Shown here: positions 36,801 through 51,800 of the stretch, piece after piece
Layout of the letters: the number at the start of each line of letters is the position of its first letter
How positions within the stretch are numbered: the stretch's first letter is position 1
NCBI RefSeq assembly: GCF_002266435.3
Contig: NZ_CP029426.2
Span: 5,362,001 to 5,426,000 of the forward strand
Reading direction: 5' to 3'
DNA: 64,000 nt
Origin: Bradyrhizobium amphicarpaeae
Lineage (GTDB): Bacteria > Pseudomonadota > Alphaproteobacteria > Rhizobiales > Xanthobacteraceae
The notes under the pieces: generated by a model
Told to the model about the DNA's origin: nothing
What the model saw: the letters and a program-made list of their open reading frames with translations, nothing else
Database searches by the model: none
Program-made: the position numbers and the translations under genes

Positions 36801-39800
36801 GCACGGTGCCGTTCACCGCGTTGCCGACGCCCGCCAGCGTCAGATTGACCGCGCTGTTGGCGTCGTTGGCGAACAGGGTCGCCGGATTGATCACGACCGG
36901 CTCGTCCTCGACGCCGAGATGGACGATGTCGTCGGCGGCATTGAAGCGGCCGAGTTGCTGCAGCTGATCGATGCGGTCGCGATCCCAGACCGTGCCGTTA
37001 GAGAACACGACCTCCTCGATGCCACTCTGGGCGCCGAGGAAGTGGTCGGTGACGCGCACGGTATCGATCAGGAAGCCGTCCTGCCGCTCGAATTCGAGCA
37101 GGAGGTCGTTGCCCTCGCGGATGACGGAGACGTCCTTCGGCGCGATCGCCGACGACAACACCAGACGATCGGTGTCGGTCCCGGCACCCTGCTCGGTGAT
37201 GACGTCCTGGCCGTCGTCGAAGCCGAACACGTAGGTATCCGAACCGGCCCCGCCGGCGATGGTGTCGTTGCCGCGAAGGCCCTCGAACCGGTCGTCGCCG
37301 GCGCTGCCGGTGAACTGGTCGTTCCAAAGCGATCCGACCAGCATCTCGATCGAAGTGAGCTGGTCGCCGGCCGCCTCGCCGGCGGTGCCGAGGCCCGTCG
37401 CCAGATCGACCGCGACGCCCTCGTCAGCCCGGCTGTAATCGGCAATGTCGAAGCCGCCGCGTCCGTCGATGATATCGGCGCCGCGGCCGCCGCGGATACG
37501 GTTGTCGCCGGCGTCACCCCGGATCGTATCGTCCTGGTACGAGCCCTGGATGATCTCGATCCCGGAGAAGGTATCGCCGAGCGCGTCGCCGCCGCCGGCG
37601 GCGCCGTTGGCCATGTCGACGGTGACCCCTTCCACCGACAGCGTGTAGTCCGCAGTATCGATGCCGTCGCCGCCGATCAGCTGGTCCGCGCCGCGGCCGC
37701 CGATCAGGGTGTCGTCGCCGGCATTGCCGATCAAAATGTCGTCGCCGCGACCGCCCGACAGGATGTTGGCGAGCGCGTCGCCTTCCAGCGTGTCATCGAC
37801 ATCGGTGCCGGTCAGGTTCTGGATATTGGTCAGGACGTCGCCTTCGGCATCGCCACCGTGGGCGGAGCCTGAGGCCAGCGAGATCGACACCCCGGTCGCG
37901 CCGAAGCTGTAATCGGCCGTGTTGGTGCCGAGGCCGCCGTCGAGCAAATCGGCCCCTGCCCCGCCGGTCAGGACGTCGTCGCCCGCGCCGCCGAGCAGGA
38001 TGTCGTTGCCGCCGCGTCCCTCCAGGAGGTCGTTACCATCGCGGCCTTCGAGCCGGTTGTCGGCGGCATCGCCGCCCAGTTGATCGGCATATTGCGAGCC
38101 GACCAGCGCCTCGATGCCGATATAGGTGTCGCCTTGCGCATAACCGCCCTGGCCGACGCGCGATTCGAGGTCGGCGCGCACGAGGAAGTCGGAGTTCTCG
38201 AAGCTGACGGTATCGTAGCCGTCGCCGCCGGTGATGCGATCCGCGCCGTCGCCGGCGTCGATCCAATCGTAGCCGGCCCCTGCATCGATCTGGTCGTCGC
38301 CGCTACCGGCCTCGATCCGGTCGTTGCCGCCGCCCCCCAGCACGAAGTCGTTGCCGCCGAGCGCCTGGATCAGATCCGCGCCCTCGGTGCCGACGAGGTA
38401 GTCGGCCTTCGCCGTCCCGCGCAGCAGGCCGTTATAGCTGTCGGCCACCGACGCCATCGCAAAGCCGGTGTCGGTCGCACCATCGGTGTCGGCGATGCGG
38501 TACTCGACCGCGACCTGGCCGGTAAATCCGGCCGGGAAGTGCACGACGATGAACTTCTCGCCGTTCCAGTCGACCACCTCGGCGGTGCCACGGGGCACGC
38601 GCTGGCCGAGCGCAAGCGCGTCCGCATCGTAGACGCCGTCGACGCCGACGAAGGTCGGGCGAGCGCGGTTCGGGTTGTCGAGGTCGTCGTCGATCACGCC
38701 GTCGCCGTCATGATCGGCCTGCTCGATGTCGTAGTCGTTCTTCAGGAGATCGCTGACGCGCAGCACCAGCGGGGCATCGAGCGGCGTGACGAAACCTTCG
38801 TCTTGGCCGACGGTCGGATCGTCGTTGGTCGGGACGATGACGATGTCGACATAGCCTTCCGCCGAGCCGTCGGCGTCGTCGGTAACCCCGTAGACGAAAC
38901 CGGAGCTCTGGCTCGCGTCGCGGTTCGGCGTGAACACCAGATTGCCGTCGGCGTCGAATTCGATCGTACCGTTCAGCTTCTGGCCGGCATCGCCGCCGAA
39001 CACCAGCGCATCCGCCGTCGTCGACAGGCGCCAGCCCAGGAAGCGGAGCGTGTCGCGGTCCACGTCGATATCGTTGGCGAGCAGCGTCGCGATCGGAATG
39101 ACGGTGGGGATATCCTCGTTGACGTAAATGACGTCGCGATGCGCGACCGGCGGCGCATCGCCGACGTTCTCGAACCACATCGTGACGGTGGCGCCGTCAA
39201 CTGCGCCTTCATTGTCGGAAATCAGGTAGCTGAACGTCGCCTCGCCCCAGAAGTCGGCGTCGGGCGCGAAGATGATCGTGCCGTGGTCGGTGACTTCAAT
39301 GTCGCCATGCACCGCGTTGCCGGCGCTCTCGAACTGCACCGCGAAGCCTTCGATATCGCCGTCGTTCTTGAGCAGCTCGAGGATCGGGATTTCGATCGCG
39401 TGGTCTTCGGTGCCGCGCAGGATCGGCAGGCTCTGGTCGGTGTAGCTGTCGTTGCGGGCATCCGGCAGGTCGTTGACCGGCTGATAGGCCAGCGTCGCGC
39501 GGGCCCAGGCGGTTCCGCCATGACCGTCGTCGACCTGATACTCGAACCATGCATCGCCGTTGAAATTGGGTGTCGGCGTGAACAGGACGGTGTTGTTCTC
39601 GAGCAGCACGGCGTTGCCGCCATGGCTGTTACGGACGGCGGTAAGCGTCATCGTCTCGCCGTCGTGCTCGATGTCGTTGGCGAGCAGCCGATCGGCGCCG
39701 ATCACGATCGGATTGTCCTCGCGGATCGGATCGCCGTTGTCGGTCGTCTCGAACCGATCGTCGTGCAGCTCCGGCGGATCGTTGACCGGCGTGACCGTGA

Positions 39801-42800
39801 AGTTGACCCGGCCCGTCGAAGTCGCTCCGCTGGTGTCGGCGACGACGTAGTCGAAGTAAGCGTTGCCCCAGAAATAGGCGCGCGGGGTCACATGGATCAG
39901 GCCATCGTCGCCGATCGTCACGGTAACGTCAGCGTTGGAGATCACCGATTGAACCGCGAGCCCGTCGTGATCGATGTCGGTGTCGTTGGCGCTCAACGTG
40001 CTGGGATCGAGCGTGAAGCCCGTGCTCTCGAGCGTCGCTTCGACCGTATCGTCATGCGCCACCGGCGCATCGTTGACCGCCGTGACCTGGATCGTCACCT
40101 TGGCCTCGGCCCGGCCGCCTTCGGGCGTGTTCGCGACATAGCTGAACTCGGCCGTGCCGTTGAAATCGGCGTTCGGCGTGAAGGTGATGTTGCCGTCGCT
40201 GGCCAGCGCCACCGTCCCGTTGACGGCTTGATAGACCTGACCGACGATCATGCGGTCGCCGTCGAGGTCGTTGGCCAACAGCCGCTCGACGCGGATCACG
40301 AGCGATCCGTCCTCCGCGACGGTGAAGCCCGTATCCGGGTAGGCGGTTGCGACTGGGCGCACCTTGAGATCGACCGAGGCCGTGGCGAAGCCGTTATGGC
40401 CGTCGGAAATCGTGTAGCTGATCGAGGCGGAGCCGTAATACCTGTTGGTCGCGGTGTAGTGGATATTGCCCTGACCGTCGATCGTGGCAACTCCGGAACT
40501 GCCGGCATCGACGCCGACGATCGTCAACGCGTCGCCATCGGCGTCGAAGTCGTTGCGGAGCAGATCGGTCGCCTTGATGACGAGCTCGACACCTGTGGTG
40601 ACCGAGAAGAAGCCGTCGCCCAGGGCCGTCGGGGCACGGTTGCCCAGCAGCTCCCGCAGGGTCTCCTTGGTCCAGATCACGCCGTCGGAGAAGACGTAGC
40701 TCTCGATGCCCTTGGCATCGGTCGAGAGCGCATCGAACACTGTCAGGCTGTCGGCGCTGTTGCCGGTGAAGCGGATGACGACGGCATCCGAGCCCCGATA
40801 GAGCTGTTCGACACGGGCTTCCGTCGAGGTGAAGTCGGCGATCTGGATCCGGTCGGTGCCTCCCGTTCCGGAATCGACGACCGTGTCGTTGCCGGCCCCG
40901 CGCCCGAACAGATAGAGATCGTCACCGGCAGCGCCCGAGAGCAGGTCGTTGCCCGCCCGCGCGGCGAAGGTGTCGTTGCCGTCGAAGCCGTAAACGTTGT
41001 CATTGCCGCTGCCGTCGATATCCGACAGCGCGCGGGCGCGCATCGCGTCGCGGTTCCAGACCGTGCCGTCGGCGAAACGGACCGACAGGCCGAACACAGG
41101 ATTGTTGGACGGGCTGAGGGCGTCGATCAGCACCACACGATCGCCGGCGACCGCGAAGGACAGCACGAGATCATTGCTGTCGGGACCGGCGCGGACGGCG
41201 GAAACGATGTCGGCGACGTTGTAGTCGGTCAGGCTCAGGACGTCGGTGCCCTTGCCGACCGCGTTGATCCGGTCGTCGCCATCGCCGCGGCGATAGAGAT
41301 AGGTGTCGTTGCCATAGCCGCCGTCGACGAGGTCGTTGCCCTTGCCGCCCATCAGCGTATCGGCGCCGTCGGTGCCGATGACGATGTCGTTGCCGTCGGT
41401 GGTGAGGCTGGCGAGGATCGCCAGTTTCATATCCGCGACGGTGTACTGCGTACCGTCGGCGAGCCCGATCGTCTCGACCCCGGCAGAGCTGGCGGCAAGC
41501 GCATCGACGATGACGATCTGGTCGGTCGTCCCGGCAAAGCGGATCGCGACATCGTCGCTGTCGGCGGCGATGCGGTGGAAGCTGATCTCGGCGGCGGAGT
41601 AGCCGCTGATCTCGAGCCGATCGGCCGTAGAAGACGCCTTGTCGTTGATGACGTCGCTGCCGTCGCCGCGGGCGAAGCGGTAGGTGTCGTTGCCGGCACC
41701 GCCGGACAAATGATCGTTGCCGAGACCGCCGATCACGACGTTGTTGCCGGCATCGCCGGTCAGCACGTCGTCGGCGAAGCTCGGCGCGCGCGCGATCAGA
41801 TCAGAGGTGCTCCACACCGTGCCGTCGGCAAAGCGGATCGATTCGATGCCGCCTGCGCCGAGCGCACCTTCGATGGTGACGCGGGCGCCGGTCGATTTGA
41901 CGATCAGCGTGAAATCGGCCCCGTCCTCGCTCTGCGACACCGTGACATCGTCGGGGACGATATCTGCCGCCAGCAGCAGCGTGTCGTTGCCGGCCGTGTC
42001 GGCAATGCGGTCGTGGCCGCCATGGGCTGCAAAGCGGTAGGTGTCGTCGCCGGCGCCGCCCTCGAGGCGATCGCTCCCGGTGCCGCCGTCGAGGTCATCG
42101 GCCCCGCCATTGCCGATCAGCAGATCGTCGCCGGCACCGCCGGCCAGCGTATTGTCGAGATCGTCGCCGCGAATGACGTCGTTGACGTCAGTCGCGGTGC
42201 GGGCGAGTGCGATCAGGGTCGACGCCGTCCAGACCGTGCCGTCGGCGAAGGTGACGCGCGAGACGCCCATGTCCGGCGTCGCAGGAGAGCCGAGATCGAC
42301 ACGGTCACCGGTGCCGATGATCTCGAGCACCAGATTGGCGGGCCCGCGCACGGCGCGGATATCGCTCACCAGAATACCGGCCGCGAAACTCACCGTGTTG
42401 ATACCCGAGCTATCGAGAATGACGTCCTGACCGTCGCCACGGGCGAACACATAGGTGTCGTCGCCGCCGGCTCCCTGCATCACATCGTTGCCGGTGCCGC
42501 CGATCAGCGTATCTGCTCCCGCGCTGCCTTGCAGCGTGTCGTTCCCCGCCTTGCCGTCGAGGGTAACGGAGTTGCCCTGGAAGCTCGCGGGGACCGCAAG
42601 CATATCGTCGCCGCTCGATCCCTGCAGGGACCGCGTCAGCACGTCGTCCCAGGTCCAGTTGGCGCCATCGGCGAAGGCGATCGTCTCGATGGCGCTGGCA
42701 CCGTCGAGCGCGCCGGTCACACGAATGCTGCCGCCCTCGTTGTTGATACGTAATTCGACGTCGCGGCCGATCTGCACGACGCTGACATCGGCAGCCACGA

Positions 42801-45800
42801 TTCCCGCGGCGAATTCCAGCCGGTCGCTGCCGCCGAGATCGGAGATCGTGTCGCGGCCGTCGCCGCGCGCGAAGCGATAGACGTCCGTGCCGGTGCCGCC
42901 GAACAGTCGGTCGTCGCCCTGGCCGCCCTCGAACACGTCGGTGTCGGTCGCGAAGCTGCCGTCGCCGTAGCCGGTAATCACGTCATCGCCGGAGCCGCCC
43001 GACATGATGTCGCTGCCGCCGCCGCCGACGATCTGATCGTTGCCTTCCTGGCCCGCGATCAAATCGTTGCCGAGGCCGCCGTCGATGAAATCGCTGTCGG
43101 CGCCGCCAGCCAGCCGGTCATTGCCGCCAAAGCCGCTGATGACGTCGTTGCCGCCATTGCCGAAAATGCGGTCGTCGAGCGCACTGCCGTTGAGGACGTG
43201 GCCGGCATCGTCATCATTGATGCTGATCGAATTGTCGATCGCGATTGGAACGCCGTCGAAATTGGCCGAGGTCAGCGTCGTCGCGTTGACGCCGAGCAGG
43301 CGCACCAGCTCCTGGTCGGGCCCGGACGACGCCCGCATCATGACGACCGCGTCGCTGCCCGATTGCGCCAGGAAGATGCTGCCGCCCTCGAACGGATTGG
43401 GATTGCTGGTCATCAGGCGAATGACGTCGCCGCCGGCGCCCGCCTGGAAATCGGTGATGACGTCGGCGACGATGGGCGTCGCGCCCTGCCGCACCGGCAG
43501 GTAGTAATAGGTGTCACGCCCGGCACCGCCGGTCAGCGTGTCGACGGAACCGTCGGCGGAAAGGTCGCCGAACTGATCGTTGCCGGCACCGCCCGACAGG
43601 ATGTCGGCCCCCTCGCCGCCCTTCAGATAGTCGTCGCCCATACCGCCCGTGAGCACGTCATCGGTGGCACCGCCGACCAGGAACTCGCCCGTGATGGCGA
43701 CGTCCTCGACCAGACGGCCGCGCACGTCGGCAAGCGACAGCGTGACTCCATCGGCAGCGATCTCGAAGGCATCGACGAGATCGGTGACGCCGCTGCCGAG
43801 GCCGTTGCGCACGATGATGCGATCGGCGCTGCCGGCGAAGCGGATGACCAGGTCCTGGCCGACTGCACCGAAGCGGATCTGCGACAAGCCATAGCCTTCG
43901 ATCCGCAACGTATCGTTCGTGTCGTCGCCGCCGTCGGTGATCGTGTCGTTGCCGTCACCGGCCGCGAAGACATAAGTATCGGCACCGGCGCCCCCCGACA
44001 GCGCATCGTTGCCGAGGCCGCCGACCAGACGGTCGTCTCCCGTCCCGCCATTGAGCGTGTCGTCGCCCGCGCCGCCGAGCAGCAAATCGTTGCCGCCGAG
44101 GCCGGAGAGAGTGTCATTGCCGCCGCGCCCGTCGAGGCGGTTCACGTCGCTGGTTCCGGTCATGGTATCGGCGGCGTCCTCGCCGATGTATGACTGATCC
44201 CTCAGATCGTTGATCGTCCAGACGGTGCCGTCGGCGAAGGCGATGCTCTCGATGACGTTGCCCGTATTCGCGATCACATCGGTGAGCTTGAGCTCTTCGC
44301 CGGTGTCGCGAATCCGCAGCACGAAGCCGCGCCCGTCGGGCGAGGTGACCTTGATGTCGCCGGGCGCGACGCCGGCGCCGATCTCGACGCGGTCGGTCCC
44401 GCCGGTGTCGGTGAGCGTGTCGCTGCCGTCGCCGCGGCCCCAGCGGTAGACGTCGTCGCCTTGCCCGCCAAGCAGCGTGTCGTTGCCGGTGCCGCCGACC
44501 AGGATATCGGCGCCGTTCGCTCCGGTCAGGGTGTCGTCGCCGGCTTCGCCCAGCAACGCAGCCGCGCCGAAGGCGATCAGGCTGTCGTTGCCAGCTCCGC
44601 CCGCGAGGGTTTCGCCGTTCGTGGTGCCTAGGATGATGTCGGCGCCCGCCGTCGGAATCTTCCATCGCGCCGCGATGTCGGCAAAATTCCAGACCGTGCC
44701 GTTGGCGAAGCTGAACTGCTCGATGGCCCTGCCGTCGCTCGCCGAGCCGTTGTTGATGGTGATGCGGTCGTCGCTGTTGCCGAAGGTGACGACGAGCGTC
44801 GAGGAATTGCCGACCAGCGCGAGCCTGACGTTGGCGGGATCGATGCCGGCACCGAACTCGATGCGGTCGATTCCGTTCGCGTCGGTGATGGCGTCCTGAC
44901 CGTCGCCGGCGGCGAAGCGATAGACGTCGTTACCCTGGCCGTCGACCAGATTGTCGTTACCCTTGCCGCCGATCAGGATGTCATTGCCGGCATCGCCGTT
45001 GATGGTGTCGTTGCCGCCATTGCCATTGAGCGTGTCGTCGCCGTTGCCTCCGGAGATCACATCGTCTCCGGCGCCACCGCGGATGAGATCGTTGCCGTCG
45101 AGGCCGGACAGGACGTCGTTGCCGATCGCTGAGCTCGGGACGGCTTGCGTGCGCGTGAGGCTCACATTGTCGAGGGACGCGCCGACGCCGTCCTGATTGC
45201 CGGTGCCGCGGAAGCTGAGCTGGTTGGCACCGGCGGCTGCCGTCACCAGCACGCTTGAGCGCACCATCGTCGTGCCGGTGTTGTTGAAGCTTGCGACGAC
45301 CGTGCCGTTCCACAGCACGTCGAACGAGCCGTTCCAATCCCAGGTGCGGTTGGCATGGTCGAATTGCAGCAGGAATGTTTCACCCTCGGTCAGACCGGTC
45401 ACGTCCTGGGCGATCTGGACGTTGCTGTCGCCGCCACCGGTACCCGTCCCGTCGAGATCAAGCCAGTAATTGCCGTCGGTCGCCGTGACACCATTATAGC
45501 CGGACGTGATCTGCTCGATGCCGAGCGTCGTAGCCGGCTGGGTACTGTTGATCCGGGTCCAACCCGGCAATGTCGTTGCCGAATAGCCCCAGCTCTGCGG
45601 GCCGGCGTCCGCAGCCAGCTGCTCGAAGCTGCCGTTGACGATCAGGTTGGCGCCGACCGGCCGCCATTGGACCGATCCGCCACCGTTGATGTCGTCGGGA
45701 CCGGAGCTGCCGGTCAGCGTGTCGCTGCCGGCGGTACCGACCATCTGCGCGCCGGCGGCAGAGTTGGTAATCGTGGGCCGGTTCGAATAGGTCAGGCGCG

Positions 45801-48800
45801 CCTCGATGTCGGCAGCGCTCCACACCGTGCCATCGGCGAAACGGACTTGTGAGATCACGGCATCGTGGGCGTAGCGCGAGACCCAGACACGATCCTCTGT
45901 CCCGGCGATCGAGAGGTAGTAGTTACCCGAGAGATTGGAGGCGTCCGACATGACACTGACCTGCGCCGGGTCGATCGTCGCGTCGAACTCGATGACGTTG
46001 ACGTCCGTGCCGTTCACCGAGTCGTAGATCCAGTCCTCGCCGAAGCCGGCAGAGAAGCGATAGGTGTCGCTGCCGACGCCGCCGTACAGCTGATCGGACC
46101 CGGTCCCTCCGACCAGGATGTCGCCACCGCCGTAGCTGTTGAGGCTGTCGTTGCCGCCGCCGCCTTCCATGACGTCGGCGTCGACCGAACCGTACATGGT
46201 GTCGTTGGTGGCGCCTCCGATCATCGGAATGCCGCCTTGATAGGGATGCTCGATCAGGCTCCAGCGCGCCCTGATATCGTCGGAATTCCAGACGGTGCCG
46301 TCGGCGAACCCGATGTCGAAATCCCCGGAGCCGAAGCCGCCGCCCCAGGTAATCCGGTTTTCGGTCCCGGCGACGCGCAGGATCACGTCGGCATAGGTAA
46401 TGTCGCCGTTATAGCCGGCCTCGTGCTCGATGATGATGTCGCTGGACGAGATCGACGAGTCGAAGACGATGTGGTTGACCTCGGAACCCCACTCGTAGAT
46501 CTGATCCTGGCCGAATCCGGCCGAGAAGCGGTAGGTGTCGGATCCTTGGTTGCCCTGCATCTGGTCGTCGCCGGTGCCGCCAACAAGGATGTCGTCGCCA
46601 ATGGAGCCGTTGAGGATATCGTCGCCGGCAAAGCCCATGATGGTGGACGCGACGCCGTAAGTGGCCTCAAGCTTGTCCCAGCCGCTGGTTCCAAGAACGT
46701 CGGTGCCCTGGTCTCCCTGCAGGTTGACGCCAAGCCACGGCGCGGCGAGCGAGGCCATGTCGTCATAAGTCCAGATCGTGCCGTCCGCGAAATGGATCTC
46801 GGTGGACGCGTGCAGCCCGTTCAGCATGATCTGGTCGGTGCTGCCGTCGATCGTCAGCAGCATGCTCGGCGGGTAACCATCCCCTTCGAAAGTGAGATGG
46901 ACGTCCGCAGCCGCAATCGTCGCGTCGAACTCGATGACGTCGGTGTCGTCCGCATAATACGGCGTGACATAGACCGTGTCCGAGCCGAAACCGGCCGAGA
47001 AGCGATAGATGTCGTTACCGTATCCCCCGTCCAGCTCGTCGTGACCGGCTCCGCCGATCAGGATGTCGGCGCCGTCTCCACCATACAGGACATCGTTGCC
47101 GCCGCCGCCGATGATGGTTTCGTTGCCGGCATCGCCGTCGATGCTGTCGTCGTAGGCAGTACCTGTCAGCGTTTGATCGGTCGCGTCGCCCAGGATCACG
47201 CTGCCCGGCAGTGCCACTGCGGCAGCAACGAGCTGATCGCGGGTCCAGATCGTCCCGTCGTCGAAACGGACCTCATCGACACCGGCGGTTTCATCGGCAT
47301 AGGCGCTGCCGATCGTAACGGAATCGTCCGAGTTGACGGATCTCAGGATCAGGTCGCCGTACTGCGAGAAGTAGACGGCAATATCGGAGACCGCGATGGT
47401 CGAATCGAAGACGATCGCGTTGGTCGCGCCGGCGTCGCGGAAATCATCGATGAAATCGTTGCCGAAACCGCTGGAGAACCGATAAATGTCCGAGCCGGCA
47501 TCGCCGATCAGGACATCGCTGCCGGCGCCGCCATCGAAGATGTCGTCGCCTTCCGCGCCCCACAGGAAATCGTCGCCGGCACTGCCGATCAACGTATCGT
47601 TGCCGCCGCCGCCATCGAGGGAATCGTTGTACGCCGTGCCGGTCAGCGTGTCGTCCGAGATGGCACCCTGGACGTTGATGCCCGGCGCCGGCACCGCGGC
47701 GTTGATGATGTCGGCCAGCGTCCATGTCGTTCCGTCCGCGAAGCGGATGCCGGCAATGCTCTGGTAGGGGTCCGTCGCCAGCGTATTGCGGACTTCGATG
47801 ACGTCCTCGGTGCCCTTGACGTGCACGAGCAGATCGTCGGTGAGGCCGCCGCCCTCATACTGGTCATAGGGACGCAGCAGCTCGATGTCATCAGGTGTCA
47901 GGCTGGAATCGAACTCGATCCAGTCGAGCCCGATGTCGCCGGTGTCGATCGTATCGTGGCCAAAGCCCGCCGAGAACCGATAGACGTCGGCGCCGGCCCC
48001 ACCGGACAGGAGATCGTTGCCCGTCCCGCCGATCAGGACGTCGGCGCCATCGCCGCCGTAGAGACGATCGTTACCCCCGCCGCCGATGAGAGTATCGTCG
48101 CTGCCATGGCCTTCGAGCAGGTCGTCCTTCGCGGATCCGCTCAGCGGATTCGGAATCGGGATATCCGACGGGGAGATGGACCTGTCGTTGCTGTAGAGGT
48201 CGACCGCGCGGGCCAGCATCTGCTGCCGGTCCAGCACGGTGCCGTCGGCAAACCGGATCTGCTGGATCGTATCGAGATCGCCGATCGTGATCCGGTCGTC
48301 GCTGCCGGCGAAGCGCAGCCGGCCCTGGCCGAAATCGGAATTGCCGTTACCGTCGGTCCAGACGTAGGCTTCCAGCACGAAATCATCGATCGAGAGGGAA
48401 GAATCGAACACGATGACGTTATTGCTGCCATTCCACGTATATTCCTGAATCGTGTCCTGGCCGAAGCCCGCGGAAAACCGGTAGGTGTCGGCGCCGGCAT
48501 CGCCCGTCAGCACATCATTGCCGGCGCCGCCGATCAAGACGTCGCCAAAAGTGCTGCCCGTCAGTTCGTCGTAGCCGCCGCGGCCGTCCAACGTGGCGCC
48601 AGTCGCATAGGCCGACGCATTGAGGAGCTCGGCGGCATCGGTTCCGACGATGCCATTGCCGGTCGCAACCCCGATCTGGGTCAGGCCGCTGCGGTCGTTG
48701 GCGTCGGCCAACGCGAGCATGTCAGTGTAGTTCAGCGTGCTGCCGTCGGCGAAGCGGATCTGCTCGATGCGGCTCCAGTCGGTATCGATATCTCGCTGGA

Positions 48801-51800
48801 CCGTGATCCGGTCCTCGGTTCCGATGATCGCAATGATCAGATCCTGGCCGTTGCTGGCGCGTGTCAACGAGAGGTCCGAGACGGTTATCCCGGCCCCGAA
48901 CAGAATCGTGTCGTTGCCGTAATTCCAGTCGCTGATGACGTCCTGGCCGTCACCCCGGTTGAACACATAGGTGTCGTTGCCGTTGCCACCGCGCAGCCAG
49001 TCGTTGCCGGTGCCGCCGATCAGGATATCGTCGCCGTCGCGGCCATCGAGGATCGTGTCGTTGCCGGCGCCTCCCGAGATCGTATTGCCGAACTGGTCGC
49101 CGGCAAACGTGTCGTCGCCGCTGGTTGGTGTCAGCGAACGGTCGAGCAGCTGCGAATAGCTGAGCGTGCTGCCGTCGTTGAAACGCAGCAGTTCGATCCG
49201 GCTCCAGTCGGTATCGATGCCTCGCTGGACAGTGATCCTGTCTTCGGTTCCCGCAATGGCGATGACAAGGTCCTGGCCGCTGTTGCCTTGCGTTACCACC
49301 AGATCGGCGGCCGTGATGCCGGCGCCGAGCTGGATGGTGTCATTTCCGTAATTCCAGTCGCTGATGGTGTCCTGACCGTCACCCCGATTGAAGATATAGG
49401 TATCGTTGCCACTGCCGCCGCGCAGCCAATCGTTGCCGGTCCCGCCGATCAGGGTGTCGTCGCCTTCGCGGGCATCCGAGATGGTGTCGTTGCCGACCCC
49501 GCCAGAGATCGTATTGGCGAACTGATCACCTGCGAACGTGTCGTTGCCGGCTGTCGGCGTCAGCGACCGGTCGACCATCTGCGTGTAGCTGAGCGTGCTG
49601 CCGTCGCTGAAGCGGAGTTGTTCGATCCGGTTGAAATCGGCGCTGAGGCCGCGCTCGATCGTGATCCTGTCCTCGGTCCCCGCGATGGCAATGATGAGGT
49701 CCTGGCCGCTGTTGCCTTGCGTCACCACGACATCCGCGGCCGTGATGCCGGCGCCGAACTGGATCGTGTCGGTGCCGTAATTCCAATCGCTGATGGTGTC
49801 CTGACCGTCACCGCGGTTGAACACATAGGTGTCATTACCGCCGCCGCCGCGCAGCCAGTCGTTGCCGGTCCCGCCGGTCAGGCTGTCGTTGCCGTCACGG
49901 GCATCCGCGATCGTGTCGTTGCCGGCCCCGCCGGACAGCGTGTTGGCCGAATTGTCGCCATTGAGCGTGTCGTCGCCCCAACCGCCTTGAACCGGGGCCG
50001 CACCGTTGGCGCTCAAGGTCTGGTTGGCAACCACGGTGAAGGCAGCACCGGCAAAATTGATGCTGGTGAGGCTGGCCGGTGAGACGTTCTCCAGACGCAA
50101 CAGCAGCCGGGCGTCGGCAAAGCGCTGCGTTCCCTGCTCCGCAAAATAGATCAGCGTGTCGGCGCCGACCGCACGCGCCAGCAGCGTTCCGGATAAACCC
50201 TCGGCGATGGCGATGTTGAGACTGTCGCCGGCATCGCCACTTTTGAAATTGGTGACGACGTCGACACGCTCGCCCCAGCGCGACAGCGGCACGAAAACGT
50301 CATATGTGTTTTGTGCGGCCGCACCGGCAAGCTCCCGTGCGAACAGGCCCGAGCCGATCTGCTCAACGCTCCCGACCGTCGACGGGTCAACGCCGGCGCC
50401 TTGCAGGGTGGTGACCGAGAGGATCTGGACCCGCTGGTCGTTGGTCGCCCCGCCCGTGGCCGCGCCGAAGCCGTACCAGACGTCGGAATCGCCGCCGAAC
50501 AGACTGCCGACGACATCATAGGTCTTGCGCCCGATCAGCGTGCCATCGACGCTATAGCTGAAGGTCTTGCTCGCCGCGTCCCAGGCGATGACGACATCGT
50601 GCCAGGCGGCATCCTCGAGCTGATTGAAGTCGTGCCGCGGATCGAAATTGTCGTCGCCTGTCTGGCCGTTGACGACGAACTGGCTGAAATCGGTCGCTTG
50701 CCCCCAGGTATCGAAAAGGATGCCGAACGAGCCGGAGACCAGCGCGCCCATCCCGCCGCCGCCCGACCCCGTCAGTTCACCCGCACTCTTGTTCTGAACT
50801 GCGAAAGACAAGCCATCGGCGCCGCCCTCGTTGGCACCGAAGAACATCTTGGTGGTCCAAACCACGTTCTGCGAGAGGTCAATGCTGCCCCAGACCGCGC
50901 CGGCTCTGCTGCCGGCCTCCGGTGTCAATTGATAGGCGCCGTTGCCGAGCTCCGAAGCCGAACCGACCACGGCAAGGCCGCTCACCGGCTGCGAGACGGC
51001 GTCGAAGCGGGCAAGGCCGATGGTCGAGGATGCCCCCGTCCCTCCGCCGCCGGATCCCGGCCCCGCGCCTGCGAAGATCGGATCGGCGAACGGATCGGCC
51101 GACGGATTGCTCGGATGCAGCACGTGCTCGGCTGCGTCCGGCGTGAGCGCGCGCGAGAGCAGCGTCGCCGCACTCCATTGCGTGCCGTCGTTGAACCGCA
51201 CGACGTCGATCGGCGGCGCACTCGCCGTGGCCTGGCCGACGATCGTCAGCCGGTCGTCACCGCCGACGAGGCGCAGCACGATATCGTTGCCGTCCCTGAC
51301 GACGACGACATCGCTCGGCACGATCCCGCTGTTCAGGCGCAGGGTGTCGCTGGAGGCGGTCGCGTTCGCGGCCTCGCGAATCGTGTCGCGGCCGTAGCCG
51401 CGGCCGAATACGTAGGTGGTGTCGCCAACGCCGCCGGCGAGGACGTCGTCACCCGCGCCGCCGTCGAGGGTAATCGCGACGTCGAGCTGTGGACCGAAAT
51501 CGATCGCGTCCGCACCTGCGCCGGTCGAGGCGGCCGCATGAGAAACGATGTCGGCGAGCTGCCAGACCGTGCCGTCGGCAAATTCGAACTGCTCGACCCC
51601 ATAGTCAGTTGAGCTGTTCCCGGCACGGAACATGTCCTTGAGCGTCAGACGGTCGTCGCTGCCGACGAGGCCGATCACCAGGTCGTTCGGACCGACCGAG
51701 AGGAAGCGGATATCGCTCGGCAGGATACCGGCCGCGAAGCGAACCTTGTCGACCTTGGACGCGTCGGTGGTCTCGACATCTGCGATCGTTCCCTGCCCGT

